Shown here piece by piece: positions 39,701 through 55,100 of a stretch of 64,000 nucleotides of DNA. Origin of the DNA: Strigamia acuminata (lineage: Eukaryota > Arthropoda > Chilopoda > Geophilomorpha > Linotaeniidae); the NCBI GenBank assembly GCA_949358305.1, contig OX442317.1, positions 620,001-684,000 of the forward strand, read 5' to 3'. Position 1 is the first letter of the stretch. Each line of letters begins with the position of its first letter. Under the pieces are notes generated by a model that had not been told where the DNA came from, made no database searches, and saw only the letters and a list, made by a program, of their open reading frames with translations. The translations under genes and the position numbers were made by a program.

Positions 39701-42700
39701 CGAGCAACTTTTCACAACTTTGCAAACGACTTGAAAAACACAATAAATTATTTCCTTCTTTTCTCCTCTTCGAAAATCCAATTAAAATACACAATTTAAA
39801 TTGAAAGAAGAAATAAAGAAATAAAAAAATAAAAAAAACTCAACTCACTTATTAGCATAAGCAAGCTCCAAGATGGATGAACCGTGTCAAGAAAAACACT
39901 AAGAAAAACAAGTGGGATTCGTCTCCATGGCAAAGAGTCAACAAGTTCCGACTCCCATTTACAAACCAACTCTTTCACTTAACCTGATTACAACCAAAAA
40001 TGGCGACCCATTAAAAGCGCAGTAAACAGTTTAATAATTTATACTAAATCCATTAATTAAACCAACAAAAAAAAAATTTAAACAAAATTAAAAATGGAAA
40101 AAAAAATGCAGTAAAGATACTAACGACAGATTGCAGTTGATGTAACGCGAGGGGCAACTGCACTGGGCCATTAATTCCAGCAGTTTAAATGTGTTTTTCA
40201 CTGCCTTTGCCACTCTACTGACTCTCAAGATTGTTATCATGGCCGGTGATTGAATGGTTCGCTTCTTTCTCTCTCTGAGCAACGAGAGGAGAAGAAGGAA
40301 GGCGATACGCGCCTGAAAAATCCCCCTCACTCATTCAAATGCCGCGCGATTATTCCTTTGCTCGCAACTTAGCCCGACACAAACACCCACAAACAAACCC
40401 ACTCTATCTCGCGGGAATGGATGCTCCCCAATAACCGCACGACATCTTCATCTTGTCGCAACCCGATTGACGCCATTACATATTAATTCACCGTTGCACG
40501 GTGCACGCAACTCCCCCAAACTCTCGAGAGCCAAATTTCAGACATCCTCCTCGTCGCTTTCTCAGCCCAAATTAACATCATGTCGTGGATCGATACTAAT
40601 TATCATTTCCAACACGATTTCTCAACCCAAACCAAATAGCGAATTGACAGCTCCAAATGACGAAACGACGAAAGCCAAAGCAAAGGCTCATTTTGTGGCC
40701 GACTTGTTCACGAGACGGACTTGCCAAGTATCTTATCGTTAAGGTCGGGATAAGAGAGAAAGAGGAAAAGGATGGAAGGGAGAGAGGGAGAGAAAGAGCA
40801 CTGGAAGGCTTGTGATTGTGAGAAATGCCCTATCGACCCAAACTCGCTCTCTCCCTCTCTCTCTCTTCTCGTCAACGTTTCTTCTGACTTTCTGCAACTA
40901 AAGAGGCGGCTTGGCTTCGTCTAAGATAAATAATTAACTTCAAATTGGACACGTGGTGCCGATCATTCATCAGAATCATCACAAACACATCCAAGTCGTT
41001 TCGATCCGCCAATTGTGCGCTGCGCTTGCATTGTAATCATTCTTCATGATTTTAACATCCTGCCTCCATCTTGGCTATGACAGGTGCATAGTTGTGGAGA
41101 TTGATGAGGACGTGCTGTTTTTTTTCCCTTCTTTTTTCTTCCGTTTCCCCCTCTCTGAACATGCTTTATATTTTGCCAAGCAGAACACAATGTCTTCTAA
41201 TTTCACATTCATCCAACTCGATGCGCTCACCTGATTGGAAACGTCAGTTAACGGGAATTATTAATCCCGCTTCCCCCCAGTGGCTTCGACGAGATTAAGT
41301 TCGAAACAGATTTGCTTCGAACTTCGAAACGAACAAATTCACAAATTCAACGCAACAAGGGTTCGTTCACCCGATCCTGACAGTTTCGGTTGCTAGACAT
41401 TGGTGTTTGAAAAAAGTAGGTAAAGAAATTTTGAGTTTTCTTCGTTTGTTTTAATTTTATAATGAACATTATCTCTATTTTAATTAGTAATAAGATCAAC
41501 CTGTAAAATTTTTTTTCTAAACATTTTTTTTCCAAAAAGCTCGAGAGAAACAAGGAATTATAAAATAAGATGAAAGTCGTGAAAGGATAATGAAAATGTA
41601 AACAAGAAGCTTAAGATGCAAGCAAACCCCCGGCTTGCAAAAACAATACAATTAGACAAAACTTGATCAATCACAATAGGATTAAACGACAGAACAAACG
41701 CAGCTCTTGAAAACCCAAACAAAAGACAACTACTTAAGTTATTCTATAGATTGCAGCGTAATTTGCATCAACAATATTGCAATTTCAACATTTTAGACTA
41801 AACATTGTTTACACTGGCAAATTTAAACATAATAAAAGAGTACCAAGTGAGAAAGTTTTCTTTCCTGCTGGCAACGAACGGATGGCAACGGATGGCGCTG
41901 GCTAATGCAAAGTGATGCTGCGCTACGAGCACTAAAATGGTCAAAACGTGTACTTGAGGCGAATTTCTCTGCTTATTTACTGTTTGCATCAAAGTCGAGT
42001 TAACAGTTGAGTGCAGTCGTACATTTCCAAAATTCATGATTTCACTCATCATCATCGTTTCAACATTCGCCTTAATTTTATTTATTTATTTATTTATTTA
42101 TTTTTCTGTCTCATACTGCGGAACATGGTTGAAATAACAGCTGCAGGTAGAACTTTAAAGTGGTCTCACACATGCGGAGCAGCCAACCGACGAAAGAAGA
42201 AAAACAAAGCAACAAACATATACTATATTTACCCAGCACTACAGACGTTTTAAATTTGTAAACACCTCAACACTAGCTCAAGCGTACGAGTGCACAAACA
42301 AAAACACTCGCTGCATTCAAAAAGATGTATCAACCTGTGTTTTGTTCCAGCATTATGAAATCATAAATATTCAAGCTGCTTTTTCCTCCTCCTCCTTCTT
42401 TCAGCACGTAATGTATCACTACAAATGCTCTAATTAGCGCGCTTTGCTTGTGGTGAAGCCATTTATTCAGTTCGATTCAATTGGACCTAGGCTTTCCTGG
42501 CGGGCTATGCCAAAATGTGCTTTGGAATCTGGTCGTTGTGTTTTGTTTAACGTTCAGGAGATTGGCGTGAAATGAAATGACTTAAGCACATTGTACAGTC
42601 GCCTTTAAATTCGAGTGGTCATGTTTGCACAATGGCAGCGAGTGCAATTATGAATCAATATGAGCAGCCTTTGGGGGAATGGATAGAAGCGACTAATCCA

Positions 42701-45455
42701 CCAAGTGCAGGCCCATGATTTACTGCTTTTGATGCGCTCTGCAATATTTGATACCAAATATTAATCATCGCATCCGACAGGACGCCAAACATAAAGTGCG
42801 TCTTTCATATCAAATCTATTCGGGAGAGAAAACGAAAGAAAGAAAGAAAGAGAAAAAGAGAAAAAGGAATCGCTCAAATCGTTATTGCAAATTCAGCAAT
42901 AAAAAATTCTCGGTCAAGAGTAAAGGTTATAAAAAGCAAAACGACGTCATCCAGATGACCCCCGATAACCCTTTTCATTCTTAACCAATCACAAACTTCA
43001 CTTACCATTTGCCAATAGTGTCGCAAACCTCCGCCTTATCACCGACAATATATTGTATCCTTTTGTTCGTGGTGGACCAGGCGATAAAAGAAGGGGTCCA
43101 CGAGCGACAACTGATAAGAAAACAATTCATACAACCAATTCTCGCTACCGTCACCTTTTCTCACCTCTCTCACCTCTCTCGCTCGAATAACAAATTACGA
43201 CATTTTAAAAACAAATTACACTTTATCATCATCATGGACAACTTTTACATTCCACATTTTATGCCATCTGTTTCAACAATTCAGCAATTCAACAATTCAA
43301 CAATTCAAAATTTCCGTTTAATAGTATGGCCAGTTTGTTGTACCGTTTTTGCGTCGCAATCGCGAGTATCTGGTGCATAACAATTCCTTTTCTTTCGAAT
43401 TAAGGTGTGGCCCCCTTATTTAAACATAATTTAGCATTTACTCACATTTTAGGAAGTGGATGCTTCACGTCACTTGAAAGTCTGATCAGCCCATTTGAAA
43501 TTGGTTGTAAAACCCAAAGCCAAGGCCAGTTCCAGTTGTGGTCTCGGTTTTGGGTATTTTTCATGTCATTTGATGTCATGTAAAAACTTACTTATTGTTT
43601 TCATTTCATTCGATCGCATCGCAGTTCGAATAAAGCAGTTAAGTTTAAGTGCGACTTTTAGACCGGTAAAATCGAGAGAGGAATTTGTGTTCTCTCGATT
43701 TCTAGGAATCCAATTTGGTATTAAATTCACTTTAAAGCCGTCCATTTTGTCGAGCATCTGCACATTTTTACACAATTAAGGCATCTCGCCCACACCTCGA
43801 ACGAGGTCATCACATCATTTTACCTCGGGTGTAAAATATTTCACTTTTAGCACCCTATCAAATGATAAAAAGAAAAAAAAATAATTGCATCATTACAAGA
43901 AAATGCCACACGCTGCGAGCAAACGTCACAGATCAAGTTAAGATAATGCACCCACTCACGACCCGACCAAAATATTTCCCTTCTCCTTAATTGGACCCGA
44001 ATAAAAAGAAAAAATAAATGTAAATGTAAAAAAAAGAAAAAAAAAACAACAAGAAAAATTAGTCCGTCGATAAATTGGCGGCGAACAACGATTAAAGCGT
44101 TTAAATCAAATTTCCTTGACCCCATTTCTATCGTCCAATTGCCATTCTCAGCTCGTAAGGCTCATACCATTTCGCTCTTCACTTCCCCCTCTATAAATGT
44201 CACAATTAAAGTGACTCCATCGAGAAACACACTTTTATGAGGAGTTAAAACGACGATTTTTACAACTTTTCGCATCGACTCACCCGTACAAATGATCCGC
44301 CGAACCTTCTTTTTGTCTCACTTTGTTAAAACAAAGTACCAGCGACGAAGCCAACGAAAAAAACCAAAGAAAAGAGCGAAAGAAAGAACGAAAGACGAAT
44401 TATGAAGACTGGCGGGTGGAGGAATCGGGGCTGGGGCTCGGTCGTTTACGAAAACAAAGGCGCGGAGAAATGTTTACCTATTTGAAATGCAAAGCAGTTG
44501 GGGGCGGAAAACAGAGAGAAAGAGAGAATGAGGGCAGCTCTGTTTTTCTTCGGACTCGCGAGTCAACAACAGTTCTCCGCTCAAAATACAAGTTAAGTAA
44601 ATGGACACGTGAATGAGAATTAATTGTTTATTCAAATGAGCGGGCGATCAATTCTCCTCAAAGTCAAAAGTTAAACCCGAGAAAACGCCTTGGAAAAAAC
44701 GAAAAACGTCGCAGCACTGATGAATCCTTCTTCAAAAAAAAGCAGCCATTTGGACACGCGAGAATTGAATAAACAGCTAAACTCGAGCTCTAAACAGCAC
44801 AAAAACCGTCTTGCCGTCGCCTTGACGACCGCATCTCGCACCGAGCGGTTGCCATGGCAAACACGCAGCCATTGCTGCCGGATTCAAGTGGTATCGAACC
44901 GGCAAAGACTGATTAAGATGCAAATAAGAATCACGTCGATTCGCAGTCGAGTTTAACTAAAATCATTTCTCGAAAGAAAAGAAAAGAAAAGAAAAAAAGG
45001 AGACAATGTTAAACACGAAGAAGGATCCATCGGAAACGAGGGCACCAACTGATTTACAACAAACAATTCCCCAGCGAAAGCGGCCCTTTCCAAACACACA
45101 ATAAACTCCTAATTCCCCTCCTCGCCCTCGTCCACCATCAATCTTCGTCCCGTGACCATAAACCATAAACCAGCCGAGAATAATTGCAAATTACATCAAC
45201 TTGTTTGAACAAGCCACTCGAATAAGGAAATTCAAACACGTCACACCCTTAATTAACGAGAGTCAAAAAACAAATGAAAATATATGGAGCCGGGGTCCCT
45301 CGAAAAAAGATTTACGACTCGTATAATAACGTGTCATTTCCTCCTTATTCGGGCTGGTTAGGCACTAATCATTCACACGACCGTTTTTCTCCCTTCCTTA
45401 GCAATCCAACAGCGATAAAAACTTGATTATCGATCATTTACACTTAGGCCCGTGT

Positions 45456-45475
45456 GTGTGTGTGTGTGTGTGTGT
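45456..45475. repeat. (TG)n microsatellite
   Basis: Uninterrupted dinucleotide run. Confidence 0.9.
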
Positions 45476-48400
45476 ACTGCTCAACTACCACCATCATTCT
45501 CCAGCGAACCGATTTCGTTTAAAAACACGAAAAACGCAATTATGTAATTGGTGGCCCGAAAAAAGCCTAGCACTTGTGTAATAACTAAAATGCATCGAAA
45601 AGGAGAAGGAGAAGGATAATAAAAAATGAAAAAAAAGAAAAGAAAAATTGTTAAAAAATCGAGTGAAGCCAATTAAAAGCTCGTTTGGATGAAAAGAAAG
45701 AAAAAGAAAAGTGAAGTGACGGAAGTGCTCAAACTCAGTCGCATTGAGTGAAAGAGAAGTGGAAGGAAGGTGTAGGGGCGAGCAAGGTTAGTCACGTCAG
45801 CTGCACGCGACGTTGACATGAGTTAGGTAGTGATGCACGGGCCCACAAAGCGTGCCACTTGAATGGGTAAGGCGAATGGGGTTTTAGGTTGGGGTTGGCA
45901 AAGGCCATTCATCCGATCCTCCCTCTTCCATTCTTTCAATGTCGGCACCAAAAGAAATTAAATATCACGCGGATATTGGGTTTGGGAAACTACGTGTTTG
46001 TGTCAGTTAAATCACATTTCTCACCAGCCGACCCAAATTCCCCCTCCTTTTCATTCCCATTCCACAGATCCGAGTACACACACCCGAGTGAAAAACGTCA
46101 GAAATGACCCAACCCAACACGCTTTAATTGCAAAAGAAAAAAATTAAAAAAATCTTCCAATTCCGAGTTGGCAAAGCTGGCAAAGCTGGCAAAGCTGGCA
46201 GAGCAGAGAGAGAGAGAGCGCGGCGTGCGTTGAAACTCGTTTCATCCCCAAAGACAAAAGAAACGATCATCACACGTGACATGCTCGTTAACCAATCAAA
46301 ACTCTGACTTTGCTCTCCTCCCCACTGCTCAGTCTTCCTCCGCTCGATGCCTCAGGCCACGGAAGTTGATCCCGCTTTAAATCTTTGGCACGCACGATAA
46401 ATTTCACAATATCAAGACTTTTACACAAACCGAGGTCTGGTTTCTTTTAAAACTCGATCCACCACATGGAAAACCTTCGCTGCAACCCCACTCATCTAAT
46501 TTTCCGAGTCGCCCTCCAGGTCCAAGTGGTTAAACTCTCTCCTCAAACTCCTGAATCACGTCAAATAATAAGCTGCACCGCAACGAGTATTAAATTTTAA
46601 TGTCAAATAAACCGGCCCGGCTAATTGCATCATTACATCCAGCAAACCCTTTTTCAAACCCAAACTTCACTGCCTTCCTTGTGTGTGTACACAACCTTAT
46701 TTATTATAATGCAATATTGAATTTACGTGTTCTTCTTTTTCCCATTTTTTAAATGAAAATATTAAATTATACATCAAAATTCGAAAAAAGAAAAAAAAAA
46801 AAAAAATAAATAAATAAAAGCTCCGCCTTCGGGTTATCTTCCCCGCAATACCCATTTTTCAAAACAACTTTCTCCAAGAATCTAATTGCGTTTAAAAATC
46901 CACAGTGGTTCGTGTGATTGGATCTAAGTGGTGCCATGTATGCAGGTAATGTAGATACCGGCACACTAAACGAATAACATTTCAATGAAACAACAGGTGG
47001 AGTTGAATGCGCAAACACCCAATCTCGAGATCTGCCCACCAAATCATAACCTGCAATAAAGTTCGAGTAATCAAAGGATAATTACCTCTCATTTCCCTTT
47101 CCCCAAACGCCTCATTTTTTTCGAAATCGCACTTATTCGATTAATTGCCCAAAATCTCTTAAAATAAAAACCATTTGGAATTTTACGCACTTCTTCATTG
47201 GACAAAACCAATTTCACCTCTTTCTTTATCCTCCTAACTCGCTTTTTCAATCCCCACGGACCCCAATCTCGTTGTTACTTTTTTCTTTAAAAATTCCAAC
47301 AAATCCATAATAAAACCGACAAACAAATTCATCTTCGCAAAAATAATTTCATTTCTGTTTATTCCGAGTTGCTAATTCCATTAGAATAAATATTTCGTAT
47401 ATAATTTTTGCTGTAATAATAAAATTGTTTTGGAGTTTGAAGATGGTGCAGAAGAAAAGGAGGAGAATAAGGTTCTGCACTCCTCATATTTCAAAGGTAT
47501 AATTTCCATTCTAAGTGGATTTGTTCTGGTCGAGAGGAAAACGAAATGGATTTTCCACAAAAGGCTAAATCCATATTAGGGAATAAAAACCAATCTATTT
47601 CACCTGACACACGAAAGAAAAAAAAAACTCTCTCTTTTTTAAAAAAAGAAAAAAGAATTGTAAAAAAAGGAGAATTGCAGTATAAAACGGTTAATGAGAC
47701 AATTCATTAAATCCAGTAAAAAAAAATGTTATGAAATGAAATAAAATAAATATTAAAATCATTTTATTTCGATACCTCGTGACAATTCGGTTTAAAACTG
47801 AAACAAACGCTGTAGAGAGAAGGTATAAAGCAAACAAACCACAAAATGAATCAAGATGACGATGCACTTACCAACAAACATCATCTCAAGAGTGTAATTT
47901 CCATTTTTTTCCTTTTTTTTTAAATGCTGAAAATGGTGTCAATAAGTCAGCCATATATGGAAGTTTGTGCAAATTTATTTTTTTTTCTTTTAATTTAATT
48001 ATCTCTCTTTCTCTTAATATAACTTAGACTGAAAAAGAAAATTATCGTTTGATTTTCTGTATAAATGGAAAAAAAATATAAAAAAAAATATAAAATATAA
48101 AATAAAAATTCGTCCATCAATTTCGTCCATTTTTTAAAAAACAATACTCAATTAAAGTGTGTATTTAGCAGCTTTTTTAACCCACAAACTATATTTTCTT
48201 CCATTTTATTTACAACAAAAAACGCAAACGAAAAAAAAATAAAAACAAAACCAAAAAACAAAAATAAAAATGGAAAAATGTAAATCTGTTGAGCACATTC
48301 TTCAAATTCCTGCACTAGACTTTTTTTCCGTTTCGTTTCCACAATTTTTATCTTACACTCATTTACAATAGTCCTCACTTCAACCGTTTATTCTATACAC

Positions 48401-48993
48401 ATTCCATTTTTTTTCTCTCCCAATGTTCACTTTACCCCATAAATTTCGAAATATCTCTACATGAACAAACAGTGGCACCATTTTGGTCGACATCACGAAT
48501 AAGTTTTGGTTTCGGTTTTTCATTAATACACAAAAAAGGATGAACTGTTTTCTTTTAACGTTTTTTTTTTTTCCTTTTATATTTTGTTTTAAAAATCTGT
48601 CGTTTTATTTTTTTTTTTTATTTAATTTTTTTTGTTTTTATATTTTTTGTATTTTTTTTTTTCGTTTTTTTTTAAAGAATATTACACAAAACTTCACTGT
48701 TTACAAATAGGAGGAAGAATCCCTGATGGAAAATGTTTGGCAACTTTTCGATGCAATGTGATGAAATTACACATCCAAATTCAAAAATTGGGATTAATAT
48801 TCTCTTAATCGTGTTTTTATTTCCAACCCGGGATGTTGATGGTGTCTCGAAGACATTTTCCATTTTGATGAGCAAAACGAGGTTGTTGTTCGTGTTGATT
48901 GAGCAACACACAAACGAGACGTGAAAAATTGGAATAAATTTTTCAGTTTGATTCTTTCAACTCAATTAAATCTCTCAAATATCTGCATCCTCT

Positions 48994-49121
48994 TTATATG
49001 TAACCATTTATCCGCCATAAGATGAGCAGCACTTGGATAGACCACAAAAGAAACGACGCTTGGCTATAGAAGTGATCACTAGCTGAATGTCTGCCATGTT
49101 GCATAGGTGCTGCTTTCTGAC
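48994..49121 (-). CDS. dpr: dpr terminal coding exon (C-terminal anchor)
   Basis: The exon starts after TTCCTAG with two bases completing the Gly codon of LNG. It reads QKAAPMQHGRHSASDHFYSQ, then the hydrophobic tail ending NGYI and TAA (42 codons plus 2 bases). It has no ATG, so it is easily missed. Phase and the QHG motif support it. Confidence 0.85.
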
Positions 49122-52100
49122 CTAGGAACCAAACCAACAACAAAAACTCGTCATTTCTCACATTTCTCACATTTCTGCACCTAATCCCTCAAAGTTAATG
49201 AAACGCCAATCAAAAAACGTGCAAAAACATGCAGAAAAGCAAGCAAAAAGTTAGTTAGTTTTCTCGTTTAGAAGTGTACGAGTGTTGAATTGTGTGCATA
49301 GACGGATGAATGCCTAGAGGTTTACAGGTTTATTTCTCCTGACATTTCATCTGTTGGTCGTGCGCTCCATTTGCCTCAGTGTGGCTTGCAACTTGCATTA
49401 CTTACACCGAGTTGCATCGCCAGGCTGCAGCAATTGAGAGAAGCAAATAAAAGAAAGAAGCAAGCAAGAAAAAGGTTTCCTCTCTACTCAGCTCTCCTCT
49501 CCTTCGCGCGAGATAATGGCGATGAAGATGGAAGCAAAAACAAGCATCGAGTCTCGCGAGGAGTCAAATAAATCAAGTCTATTATCGTGTCTCCATAATA
49601 ACAAAGACAACTTTGGAATTTCCATCACTTGGCGACATGAAATAATAAAAAAGAATAAAAAATGGAGAGTGGACCCTCGCGAATCGCCATCCCTCAGATC
49701 CCTCCCTCAATCACTGTCGACGCAACAAAAACAAAATTGATTGCAAATAAATAAACAAATAGTTCAAACTTCAAAGCAAACAGTGGAGCGAGTAATCAAA
49801 GGAACTGGTCAGCGAATACAATTGGCAATTGCACGTGCATCTCGATAGAATTTACGACGTGTCGTGCGTGGGTGCGCTAATTATGTCGGAGGAAAACTCG
49901 CATTCAAATCAGCGGGTGGTGCGTGGCTGTTCATGCAAGCGCGATAATTGGGATGACGAACGAACACTGCAAATATCAGCATCGGGGGCTTTAAAAGATG
50001 ATGCGTGCGCGCGCGCAATGCACACAAACGCGCCACCGAGAAGCAAGAACGAGATGAGAGGAGAAGAGAGGAGAGCACAAGCAAGAGCAAAAACAAGAGA
50101 AAAAGCAAACAAGCCATAAAACCAATACAGCAAACACACTCTGCATATCAAAACAACATTACGATTCGGCATTCGGCATTCGGCCCCGTTCATTACCACA
50201 ACCGAACAACAAACAAAAAATAAATAAATAAACTTAAAATTTAAAACTTAAAATTACTATTATTGTAAAATAATATAATTGGTTACCATTCAGCACGTGC
50301 ACTATGACGCTCGTCGAATTGGCGTCCGAAGGGCTGCACGTGTAATTGCCCGCATCTGACGATTTGGCATTGGTGATGTGCAATTTGCTCACCGTCGTGT
50401 CTTTGTTCAGTTTTTCCACCTGAAAGGTTCTCCTCGACGTGGCGTAGTTGATCACTTTGCCTTGGTGGTACCAGAAAATGTACACGGGAGGTTCGGGGCA
50501 TAATGTGATGACGCACTGCAACGTGAACGCGCTCTCGGTCTTCACGTGGATATCCGGTGCTCCTGGAATCTGCGCTTTCGGAACTGAAAAATCAAAAAAC
50601 ACGAAAATTAACCAACGACAAAAAAATCATTTTCGCACAAATCTCGTTATCGATCACGCACAAACCAAATTATAATTGAATAAAATATTTTCCCAATCCT
50701 ATCAACTCCACAACGGCGGAAATTCACGCTCGAGGCGCTTCATTTGCATCGCCAACCCTAAACTGCGCATGTTTTCAACACTTTATACAAATTAAATGAA
50801 AAAAGAACACTTCCCATTCGAATAACACGCCAGATCTAATCAACCAAATCCACAACTGGTCACGAAAATAAAAATTTAAAAAAAAATTAAAAAAATTAAA
50901 AAAAAAAAAAAAATTGGTTTAAATTTTGTTTTCTTTTCCCCCTTTTTACATTTGCATTAGGTGGGAATGTATTCACGGACCCAGTTCCGGCTTTTACTTG
51001 TATCAGATGTTATCGGGCAACACGGAGCGATAAAAGATGTGGTTAGTGCCATTGACTGAGCCAGTTGGAGTGAGCGACGTAACTGTGGCAGTGCCACCTT
51101 TTATCGCACCGACTGGCGCCGAAAGTGCAGGCACACATTTCCTCTTTCGCCTTCCACCTCCCTCGCTCCGAACGCCGCCCTCATTAAGGACCGATAGCAC
51201 CGTCTTGGCACGAAAGATCGACACACACTTCAACAACAAGAAGCTTAACACATGGTAATGAGCCAGCGAGCAACAACACATCGTCCACTCTCAAACCTGC
51301 GAGTGTCCGACCAATTATTTCAAAAAATAATTACAAAATAAAACCAAGCGACCGCCTTAATCGTTTTAATCTCGCTTCTCCACCCAACCTATAAAACGAG
51401 TTTTAAGACGAAAATTTCGTTTTTTGATTAGCGCGTCTGTTTTTTTTTTACTTTAGGTTATACTACACGGGCGATAATTCGAATTATCCACCTCGGGCTC
51501 CCAACGCGGGCTTTTAAAGGCGCAGTTTTGAGAAAATTTACAACGCGAGATAAAACGAAATCAAGTTTAATTCTAACACTTAACTGCCAAACAATATAAG
51601 TGACCAATAAAAAGCCGCCAGATGGCGACTGCAACTAGCAGCGCCCAAAAAGCATGATAAAAAAGATTGAATTTCTCTAAAATATAGTTGGAATCTAAGA
51701 ATCGGAAATGACATAAAAGGTCAAAGTTGGCGACACTTTTAGTATTCGGTAATAAAGCAACGAATAAGTGCGCAATAAATAAAGCAAATAAAACTTATTC
51801 ATAAGTGTGTGATTTAATGAATTACAATTTCGGCCTTTTATTATCTCCCATAACGTCCTTTTTACTGCCGTATCAACACAACACAATCCCAATGACGTCA
51901 CAGCAGCCCAACCCAAAACGATTTTAAATATTTATCGAAAAACTGCTGCCTTGCTCGGTCGCCATTACTTATTTGCTGCTGATCGATAATTCCACCGCCA
52001 GACACCGTATCAGACATTCACAACTAAAACAACATTCGCCACTTAGCTAATCGTAAACCCGAGATAAATCCCTCGCCAAACTTAATGAATCCTTATCGCT

Positions 52101-55100
52101 ATCGCCAACAACAAATAAAGGACCACACGAGAGAGAGAGAGAGAGAGAGGCGAGATGAAATGTGAAGAGTAGAGAAGCGAAGAGCGCGAGTGTCCATCTT
52201 CCACCGTTCAAATTGATTGCATTTCCTTTTCAAACACGTTTCCCCTCTCAAAACCACCGCCACCTGGCGTCATCAGTCATCGCACCAGGAAAAAAAAATC
52301 TCTCAAGTGTTTTCCCTCACTTTCCACCGTATCGCCACGAGATGGCGCCGTTCCTCCTTTGTTTCCTCGCACTACGGTAGTCCTAAGGCCAAGTCGACAG
52401 TCGATTATCACACACAACACATCTTTAAAAGAGCTCTAGTAAATTGAGAGGTGGAAACAACCACAGAGCACTTCCTCTTTTGTCACCACAGTAGTAAAAC
52501 GAACACAAAAAAGGGAAAAAAAAGGAGAGAAAAAATCCTCTCGTGGTCCCCTCAACCCTTTACGAAGCAAAGAAGGGAAAGAAAAAAGCTGTGCAGTCTC
52601 AGGAGATTAGCTCAAAATTGCTTAGCATGCTCCGTATGTAGGGTATTGCTGATGAGATCTGTTCACGAAGGGATTTAAGTTCCTGGAATTGACGATTGCT
52701 AATTCCAGAAGAAGGAAAAAACGAAAAGAGAAAAAGAAGAAAAAAAATTACCTAAAAAGATGATACGGGGAAAATGTGCAATTTAACCGTAAAGGATTTG
52801 ATATGTTTTGAACGAGAACAAAGTGCAGGGTAAGGAAATCCACCTCTTTTTCTTTTTTCTCCCTTCTATTAAAAGGTCAATTGCATTAAAAGAAAAAGGG
52901 ACAAAAAGATAGAAAGAAAAAAGAAAGCAAAAGTAGGAAATTCCGGGGTCAGATATAGAAAAATGTTGGGTGGACGAGTGGGACGAGTGGAATTAAGTGG
53001 GAGTGCAGTCATGTAGCAAAACCGCACTTTGAGTGGATTTGATATTTGTTTCTTGAGAGACGGACGATTATGACCTGCACGGACTTTATCCCTTTTGCCT
53101 TTTATTATAGATAAAAGCCGTGCTCATTATTTAGTAAAAGAAATATGGATGAATGCCAAGAGAAGGCCAAAGCCGGACGGAGAGATGAGACGAACGGAGA
53201 ATGCGACTTGACGTTTCGACTCGGGGCTTTTATGAAATTAAACAAAAATCTTTTTTCCCTCCTCCAACAAAACCTAATTTAGTCAGCTGAGCAAAAAAGG
53301 TGCACACAGAGAAAGAAAGAAAAGACAAAAAAAGAAAAGAAGAAAGAAAGGGGGTTTGGTGGTGGCAGCGGTCGTTGTGCGCAGCTGTGACGCTTTTATT
53401 GGCGACATTGCGCAGGCCGCGAGATCAAACGGCTGCGCGCGACAAAATGGGGCCCGAGCAGAGAAGCCTGCAGTCATAAACATGAGACGAGAGAGGACCG
53501 CAATCACAGGAACAGAAAGAGCAACGCCCCCCAAGTGTCCACTGCACGACTGATGGATGTGCCACGCAGGATGGTCAACTCAGTCCACTAGCTTCACAAA
53601 TTCACCTTCAAATACAAATTGCAGATAACGAGGTGATTACATTAGCGCCGCTCTTTCTTTTTCCCTCCGTCTCTCTCCTCTCTCTCTCTCTCCTCTCCCA
53701 GCACATATTTCTACAGGGGCAGCTTTTAAATGCCCCTTCCTTCGCATACACTTGGAAAACTGCTTTCAAAGCTGCTCAATTCAACAAACACCCACCCGCG
53801 TCACTCGCCAACTTTTTCTTTTTTCATTCCATTTCATTTCATTTCATTTCATTCACCCGCAATTTCCCAATTTCTATCGCCGAGTGTTTAAAATATCAAA
53901 TTTCTCATCCTCAGCTTCCGCTCCGGAACTCTCCACTACTTGATCTCATCCATCATCATACAAAATGTTTGTTTGCGCGTTTATTCGACTTAGAGCGCTC
54001 GTAATACCCCGGACGGGGTATTAGCCACACCAGACGCTTCCTGCAGGATGAATGCCCAATTTATTTTCGCGTCTTTGACACAAATAATAACAAGACCGTA
54101 AAAAAAATACTAAAACAACCTACGACTAGATTAAAGTTATTGCGGTAAGTTGCGCAAAGAAATAAACGAGTTCATTTTTAAGCTTCAAATTTGAGTAAGA
54201 GGAAATGACTAAAGTGCTGAATAAAACCTTTGTATTCTCGGAGCAAAAACAAAGCACTTACCCACGACATTGAGTGTTATGACCAGACTCATCTTGGGCT
54301 CGGTGCTCACTTGACACTCGTATGCACCCGCGTCCTTCAGCTGGGTGTATCGAATTTGTAGCGTCCAGTCATCGGCTTTGGCCAAATGGTAGGCCTGGAA
54401 CCTCTGGTCACTAATATAGGTGTAGCGACCCACGGTCAAGATGTGTAGATCTTGATGGCGGACCCAAGACACCTGCAAGAATAAAAAAATAAAAAAAATA
54501 AAAAAATAGAGTCATCAGAGTGATGGCACAAATTCGCGCTCCCTTCTTTCTTGCTTTCTTTCTTTCTCGTCACGTAAACACACAGAGCAATGATAATGAA
54601 AATGATAGTGTTGGAGCGAGTTAATAAGTAAAAAGTAAGGAAAAGTGTTTCTCATTAGAGTATAGTGAGAGACAAGTAGAGCTCGGCCATTATCTTTGTG
54701 CTGTCGGCATTCAAACGTGCTGCAAGAATGACAATTATCCTGATGACTTCCTTTGTATTCGGGAGGAAGTGGATAAACTTTTCACATGCGCGCCAATTAT
54801 CAAACTCGCGCACTGCACTTGGAATAAAAATTTCATTCTGCGCTTAACTGCCATTGAACACACACATCGCACTTGACCTCCATTTCTCATCCTGGCCACT
54901 CACAAATATGCACAGCTGGCGAAATTATAAACACTCGAGTGCACTCAATTCATCTTTCACCGGTCAAACTGCCAAGTGCTAAGCGCCTCTTTACTCAAAA
55001 CCAACAAATTCTTGTCACATTTCTTGCGTAACTTTGTTTTAACCTCACGGACTTTACATTTCTTTACATTTCTCCCTATTGAAAATGCACAAAATTATTT

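Larger units (their letters stand above)
33791..48993. other. long AT-rich non-coding interval
   Basis: About 15 kb between MPP10 and the dpr terminal exon. I found no supported exon on either strand. It holds homopolymer-rich tracts, simple repeats (for example TA at 35972-35995, TG at 45456-45475, GCAAAGCTG units at 46170-46200) and several X-box-like motifs. Part of the right end may be the dpr 3' UTR. Short open frames at 34499, 36310, 39163 and 48483 are compositional. Confidence 0.5.
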
